The position numbers and the translations under genes are program-made. A DNA stretch of 8,832 nucleotides from Acetofilamentum sp. Lineage in GTDB: Bacteria > Bacteroidota > Bacteroidia > Bacteroidales > JAFGUD01. Below are positions 6,253-8,832 of this stretch, one piece after another; positions within the stretch are counted from its first letter, which is position 1; each line of letters begins with the position of its first letter. The stretch spans positions 1 through 8,832 of the forward strand of contig DYKL01000132.1 in the NCBI GenBank assembly GCA_020722645.1. Direction: 5' to 3'. Under the pieces are notes generated by a model. The model worked only from the letters and a program-made list of their open reading frames with translations, was not told where the DNA came from and did not search any database.

Positions 6253-7002
6253 TTAAAAACCGTAAACAGTAAAACCGCCATCAACAGCAATAGTTTGACC
6301 GGTAACATAAGAAGCCAAATCAGAAGCCAGAAATGCAATAACTTTTGCGACTTCTTCGGGTTTGCCCACTCTTTTCATTGGTGTGCGTGATAAAACTTCT
6401 TTGAGATAGTCTTCATTTTTCAGGACCTGCTGTGCAAGAGGAGTTGCAATATACCAAGGAGCTACGGCATTAACGCGAATGTTATCCTCTGCCCATTCAA
6501 CAGCAAGATTTTTAACAAGCTGATTAATAGCAGCTTTTGTCATTGCATAAACAGCTCCGGTTCTTACAAATGTCATTCCTGCAACAGAACTCACAAAAAC
6601 AATATTTCCCTGTTCGGATTTTTTTATTAAGGGATATAAAAGACGTGTCAGATGAAATGCAGAACCCAGATTTGTATCAAAAAGTTTCCGGAAAATCTCA
6701 AAATCAACATCTTTTGTATATTTACGTATGTTAGTACCAACATTATTTACAAGTAAATCTACATTTCCCCATTTGTTGTTCACAAATTCCGTAAAACTCA
6801 GCAAATCTCTTTCTTGGCTTAAATCGGCTGAAAAGTAACTGACGTTGCCAGCTAATTCTTTTGCCGAATTTTTAAGGTCAACTTCATTTCGGGCAACAAT
6901 AATTACTTCTGCACCATTTTGAGCGAAAAATTGTGCTGTTGAATAACCAATCCCTTTTGAAGAGCCGGTTACAATTACTTTTTTATTTTTAAAATCTAAC
7001 AT
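6253..7002 (-). CDS. SDR-family oxidoreductase, tropinone-reductase-like
   Basis: Classical short-chain dehydrogenase/reductase, 249 residues, cytoplasmic, using NAD(P)(H) to interconvert a ketone and an alcohol. Visible motifs are the Rossmann TGSSKGIG at 12-19, Arg38 after the second strand (favouring NADPH), NNVGT at 86-90 (a variant of NNAG), and the catalytic set Asn111, Ser139, Tyr152 and Lys156 (YAMTK). The family C-terminal VTGQTIAVDGG lies at 233-243. The whole sequence resembles the tropinone-reductase-like branch, whose bacterial substrates are mostly unknown; 3-oxoacyl reductases are the main alternative. I chose ATG 7002 over a TTG two codons upstream. The leader contains no Shine-Dalgarno, and GAATNNN repeats begin 10 bp before the start codon; a larger array of the same family lies downstream of the stop. 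Confidence 0.93.
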   Translation of the reverse strand: MLDFKNKKVIVTGSSKGIGYSTAQFFAQNGAEVIIVARNEVDLKNSAKELAGNVSYFSADLSQERDLLSFTEFVNNKWGNVDLLVNNVGTNIRKYTKDVDFEIFRKLFDTNLGSAFHLTRLLYPLIKKSEQGNIVFVSSVAGMTFVRTGAVYAMTKAAINQLVKNLAVEWAEDNIRVNAVAPWYIATPLAQQVLKNEDYLKEVLSRTPMKRVGKPEEVAKVIAFLASDLASYVTGQTIAVDGGFTVYGF

Positions 7003-7012
7003 ATACAATTAC

Positions 7013-7110
7013 GAATGTTGAATTACGAATTTAGAATTACGAATAATAAATTAAAAACTAACGAAGCGATTAAATGTATCGAAGTAAGTAATTATTGAAT
7101 TAAGAATTAA
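7013..7110. repeat. Short GAATNNN heptamer runs upstream of the SDR gene
   Basis: Five units in register at 7013-7047 (triplets GTT, TAC, TTA, TAC, AAT) and two more at 7097-7110 (GAATTAA twice). They belong to the same family and orientation as the 29-unit array at 5986-6188, so the SDR gene is bracketed by it. Between the runs is AT-rich DNA without a gene. Confidence 0.8.
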
Positions 7111-7183
7111 TTTAACGAAAAAAAGCTAATGAACAAACAAATTCAGAAATGACCAAAACGATTCACAAACAACATTCAAACAA

Positions 7184-7645
7184 TTACTTATTATGTTCCT
7201 TATTAAACAAATTGTCAAAATTTTCTTCGGGAACTTCTTTTTTATTCTTTTTTTCTTCCTGCCACTCAGCCCACATTTTTTCGTACAAGTATTTAATTTC
7301 AAGCTTGCTTATCATATCAGCCCCTGTTTTAATTATTTTTGTAGTAACACCGCCTAAGAATAAAAGTAAAATTATTGCAATACCGTACGACAGAAAACTA
7401 TCTGAAACAAAAAGTCCGTCTTTACTGTCTCCCACAATTTTTACACTTCTTGTAATGAGTTCAACCGTGTGTTTTAAAAACGGCACGTTAGATATATCCA
7501 TAAAGATGTTGTAAACTATAATTACAATATTTATAGCAGCATATAAACCAACAAAAATTAAGATAAAACCAATTATTATCTTCACACTCAAAACATACTT
7601 AATTGCTGTTGAAATAAAATTAAATGAGTTATTTTCGTTTTTCAT
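7184..7645 (-). CDS. Small two-helix membrane protein, unknown function
   Basis: 153 residues. Two hydrophobic segments, at about 21-46 and 85-104, are separated by a mildly polar loop. The C-terminal part, from about residue 108, is a strongly charged, probably helical cytoplasmic tail (EKMWAEWQEEKKNKKEVPEE). No signal peptide, cysteine or enzymatic motif is visible and I do not recognise the family. The ATG at 7645 is the first in frame and gives a sensible short polar N-terminus. It stands alone: SDR gene in the same direction 180 bp downstream, divergent secreted-protein gene upstream. Confidence 0.72.
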   Translation of the reverse strand: MKNENNSFNFISTAIKYVLSVKIIIGFILIFVGLYAAINIVIIVYNIFMDISNVPFLKHTVELITRSVKIVGDSKDGLFVSDSFLSYGIAIILLLFLGGVTTKIIKTGADMISKLEIKYLYEKMWAEWQEEKKNKKEVPEENFDNLFNKEHNK

Positions 7646-7690
7646 AACATTGATTTTTGGGTATAAATTTAGAAAAAAAAATTGATTTCA

Positions 7691-7698
7691 CAAAAATA
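7691..7698 (-). promoter_or_regulatory. Candidate -7 box for the 7645 gene
   Basis: Read on the minus strand, TATTTTTG fits the Bacteroidota -7 consensus TAnnTTTG and lies 45 bp before the ATG of the leftward membrane protein. No TTTG is found at the usual distance upstream (the nearest lies at 7734-7737, too far), so support is only partial. The rightward gene at 7817 has only an imperfect TATTTTG at about 7789-7796. Confidence 0.3.
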
Positions 7699-7816
7699 AT
7701 ATTTATATTCCATCCATTTATAAATATTTTACACAAATTCAAAAAAAAAATCAATGACAACATTAACTTCTTAAAATAAAACGTTAAATATTTTGTAACC
7801 AAATAAAAATAAAACT

Positions 7817-8215
7817 ATGACCCAAAAAATCACTTTTTTCATAGCTGCTTTTATTCTGTTTTTAGGACTAAATATGTCGGCTCAAACACTTTATTTTTGC
7901 GAAGGCGTTGACAGCAACGGGTATCCTATAAACGACAGTGACACATTAGTTATTAGCTCCGACGGTGGATATTTTTATTTTCTAGTAAGATTGCCCAACG
8001 AAATTGGTTGTTCCATTGTCGAGTATGATATTTATATGGTAAATGATTACGGAGAAGAAATTTACAGCACAACAATAACACAAACCGATGTTGGGACAGA
8101 CTGGAACTGGTTTTACAAACAAGTATCATTCTATGAGGAAGGCTATTATACAGTTTATGTTTACGACTGCTACGATGAAGAAATTGCTTATGCCGAAGTT
8201 TATATTCATTATTAA
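7817..8215 (+). CDS. Small secreted beta-rich protein
   Basis: 132 residues. An N-terminal signal peptide has Lys4, a hydrophobic core at about 6-18 (TFFIAAFILFLGL) and probable cleavage after MSA at 20-22, leaving a mature protein of about 110 residues starting QTLYF. The mature part is rich in Tyr, Asp and alternating beta-strand patterns (GGYFYFLVRLP, WNWFYKQVSF, YYTVYVYDCYD) with three cysteines (28, 65, 118), suggesting a compact Ig-like sandwich. No lipobox is present: the sequence before the cleavage site has no cysteine at +1. No C-terminal sorting domain is seen, and the protein ends YIHY. I know similar small periplasmic or secreted proteins in Bacteroidota only as uncharacterised. 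It is a monocistronic unit followed by its own strong terminator. Confidence 0.82.
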   Translation: MTQKITFFIAAFILFLGLNMSAQTLYFCEGVDSNGYPINDSDTLVISSDGGYFYFLVRLPNEIGCSIVEYDIYMVNDYGEEIYSTTITQTDVGTDWNWFYKQVSFYEEGYYTVYVYDCYDEEIAYAEVYIHY

Positions 8216-8241
8216 TCCTTGCTCATTTTTTGACATTTAAT

Positions 8242-8285
8242 AAAAATCTTGATAACTTTTATCAAAAGCTGTCAAGATTTTTTTT
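8242..8285 (+). terminator. Strong intrinsic terminator after the secreted protein
   Basis: AAAAATCTTGA at 8242-8252 pairs perfectly with TCAAGATTTTT at 8272-8282 (11 bp). The intervening segment can form a smaller inner stem (CTTTT with AAAAG). A run of eight T residues extends to 8285. It begins 27 bp after the stop of the 7817 gene. Confidence 0.85.
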
Positions 8286-8520
8286 AGCTAAACATAGCTT
8301 ACTTTTTATAATATTTTATGTTTCCATTTTTGTCAATTTACCCATAATACTAACCAATTTATATACATCACCGATATATCGTGGCAATCCTTTGAGCTAG
8401 CAATGCCTCGGTTCATATTAACACTAACTTCTTGTCCCAATAAATCGATGAAACAGCTCCCATTGTCTATAGCTCTTTCAAACAATTCGCCTAGACGTTG
8501 TATGAATAATTCAGGTAAAA
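8286..8520. other. Stretch without a supportable gene
   Basis: Between the terminator at 8285 and the leftward hairpin at 8521 I see no gene I can name. Both strands are open over 8403-8520. The minus-strand frame (RLGELFERAIDNGSCFIDLL and onward, ending TGA at 8333) has plausible codon composition, but it starts before a terminator-like hairpin and has no start or family signature of its own. It may be a decayed coding fragment. Confidence 0.4.
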
Positions 8521-8555
8521 AAACAAAAAAAGCCCAGACATTTCTGAAAGGACTT
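8521..8555 (-). terminator. Leftward terminator-like hairpin after a tRNA fragment
   Basis: Read on the minus strand, AAGTCC (8555-8550) pairs with GGGCTT (8535-8530, one G-T pair, one C shared), and an inner CAGA/TCTG stem sits over AATG. The run TTTTTTTGTTT (8531-8521) follows. It lies immediately downstream, in minus-strand sense, of the tRNA 3'-like segment at 8566-8595, the position expected for a tRNA terminator. Confidence 0.5.
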
Positions 8556-8565
8556 AATTTTGGAT

Positions 8566-8595
8566 CCGGTCTGCCGGGAATCGAACCCGAGACAC
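8566..8595 (-). other. tRNA 3'-end fragment (T-arm and acceptor strand)
   Basis: On the minus strand TCGGG-TTCGATT-CCCGG (8590-8574) is a canonical 5-bp T-stem (one T-G pair) with the conserved TTCGATT loop. It is preceded by a typical variable-loop ending GTGTC and followed by CAGACCG plus G (8573-8566), which could be an acceptor 3' strand and discriminator base. No matching 5' acceptor (CGGTCTG), D-arm or anticodon arm is found within 100 bp upstream on that strand, so this is not a whole tRNA. Such 3' tRNA pieces are typical of element attachment sites or of truncation by an insertion. The parent tRNA cannot be identified. Confidence 0.5.
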
Positions 8596-8597
8596 CA

Positions 8598-8732
8598 TTA
8601 ACACCCAAAGAGGTTTTTGAAGGACAAATACCAGATAAAAACAAATATAAACCCAATATCATATTAGCCAAACTACAAAAATTTGAGCAAAATAAACTAA
8701 ACTTATGCTCAAACCACACTGTAATTGACTAA
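8598..8732 (+). pseudogene. Possible C-terminal remnant of an integrase-type transposase
   Basis: The + frame from 8598 reads LTPKEVFEGQIPDKNKYKPN and onward to TAA at 8730-8732, ending LAKLQKFEQNKL..CSN. The TPKEVFEG pattern followed by a basic helical tail resembles the last 40 residues of IS3/IS481-type DDE transposases, where a TPxEV motif follows the catalytic core. The core itself is absent: upstream is the antisense of the tRNA fragment, so the same open frame (from 8403) is a chimera. If real, this is the scar of an insertion beside a tRNA. The match is from memory of the family pattern and is weak. Confidence 0.3.
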
Positions 8733-8767
8733 AATGATTAGAAAATAAGTAAAAACACCAAAATTTT

Positions 8768-8812
8768 CTATAAAAACAAAAAACGAATAGCCATTTTAAT
8801 GTTATTCGTTTT
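8768..8812 (-). terminator. Leftward terminator for a gene beyond the right edge
   Basis: AAAACGAATA at 8780-8789 and TATTCGTTTT at 8803-8812 form a perfect 10-bp stem, with an inner CATT/AATG stem. On the minus strand the stem is followed by TTGTTTTTAT, a T-rich tract; on the + strand no T-run follows. It should therefore end a leftward transcript entering from the right of the window. Confidence 0.6.
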
Positions 8813-8832
8813 GTGATTAAAAATATTTGTAT

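Noticed and set aside
6129..6338. 69-residue minus-strand ORF
   Set aside because: Formed by heptamer repeat sequence plus an out-of-frame end of the SDR gene.
8333..8719. 128-residue minus-strand ORF as a real gene
   Set aside because: It runs through the tRNA T-arm and a terminator-like hairpin and mixes unrelated segments; only its last part looks codon-like, so no product is assigned.

Overview
The window looks like accessory or intergenic-rich chromosome of an AT-rich member of the Bacteroidota. This is inferred from the GuaA and tropinone-reductase-like SDR sequences, A-rich leaders without Shine-Dalgarno motifs, TAnnTTTG-like promoter traces and a small secreted beta-rich protein. No marker fixes the genus. 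The standard code fits: three apparently intact genes end in TGA while TGG is used for Trp.

Layout. 1-404: a field of GC-richer dispersed repeats (32-bp units plus a REP-like inverted repeat). 405-623: AT-rich non-coding DNA with one perfect palindrome. 624-2099 (-): an N6-adenine DNA methyltransferase with no restriction gene beside it. 2236-2745 (-): a gamma-carbonic-anhydrase-like protein. 2746-3226: a 480-bp non-coding block made almost entirely of short tandem repeats, an 8-bp family and then a 7-bp family. 3227-4756 (-): guaA, GMP synthase. 4757-4881: a divergent intergenic region. 4882-5478 (+): a membrane-anchored protein gene with two in-frame TGA codons, overlapping 5459-5977 (+), a two-helix membrane protein. 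5986-6188: 29 consecutive 7-bp units. 6253-7002 (-): an SDR oxidoreductase. 7013-7110: more of the same 7-bp family. 7184-7645 (-): a small membrane protein. 7817-8215 (+): a small secreted protein with a strong terminator. 8286-8832: a decayed region with a tRNA 3'-end fragment, a possible transposase tail and two leftward terminators.

The genes do not form one pathway. guaA (purine synthesis), the carbonic anhydrase homologue and the SDR are ordinary metabolic genes. The two rightward membrane genes (4882-5977) overlap like an operon, and the first appears nonsense-mutated. The methyltransferase is either solitary or separated from its partner by the left-hand repeats.

The striking feature is the repeat content. 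At least three unrelated short-tandem families (8-bp ATTGYTWC-like, 7-bp ACTATNN, 7-bp GAATNNN) occupy intergenic space, keep strict register, use a small set of unit variants and show higher-order duplication. I see no convincing new defence or biosynthetic system. The points most worth checking are the two in-frame TGAs and the structured repeat arrays, one of which lies directly upstream of the carbonic anhydrase start codon.
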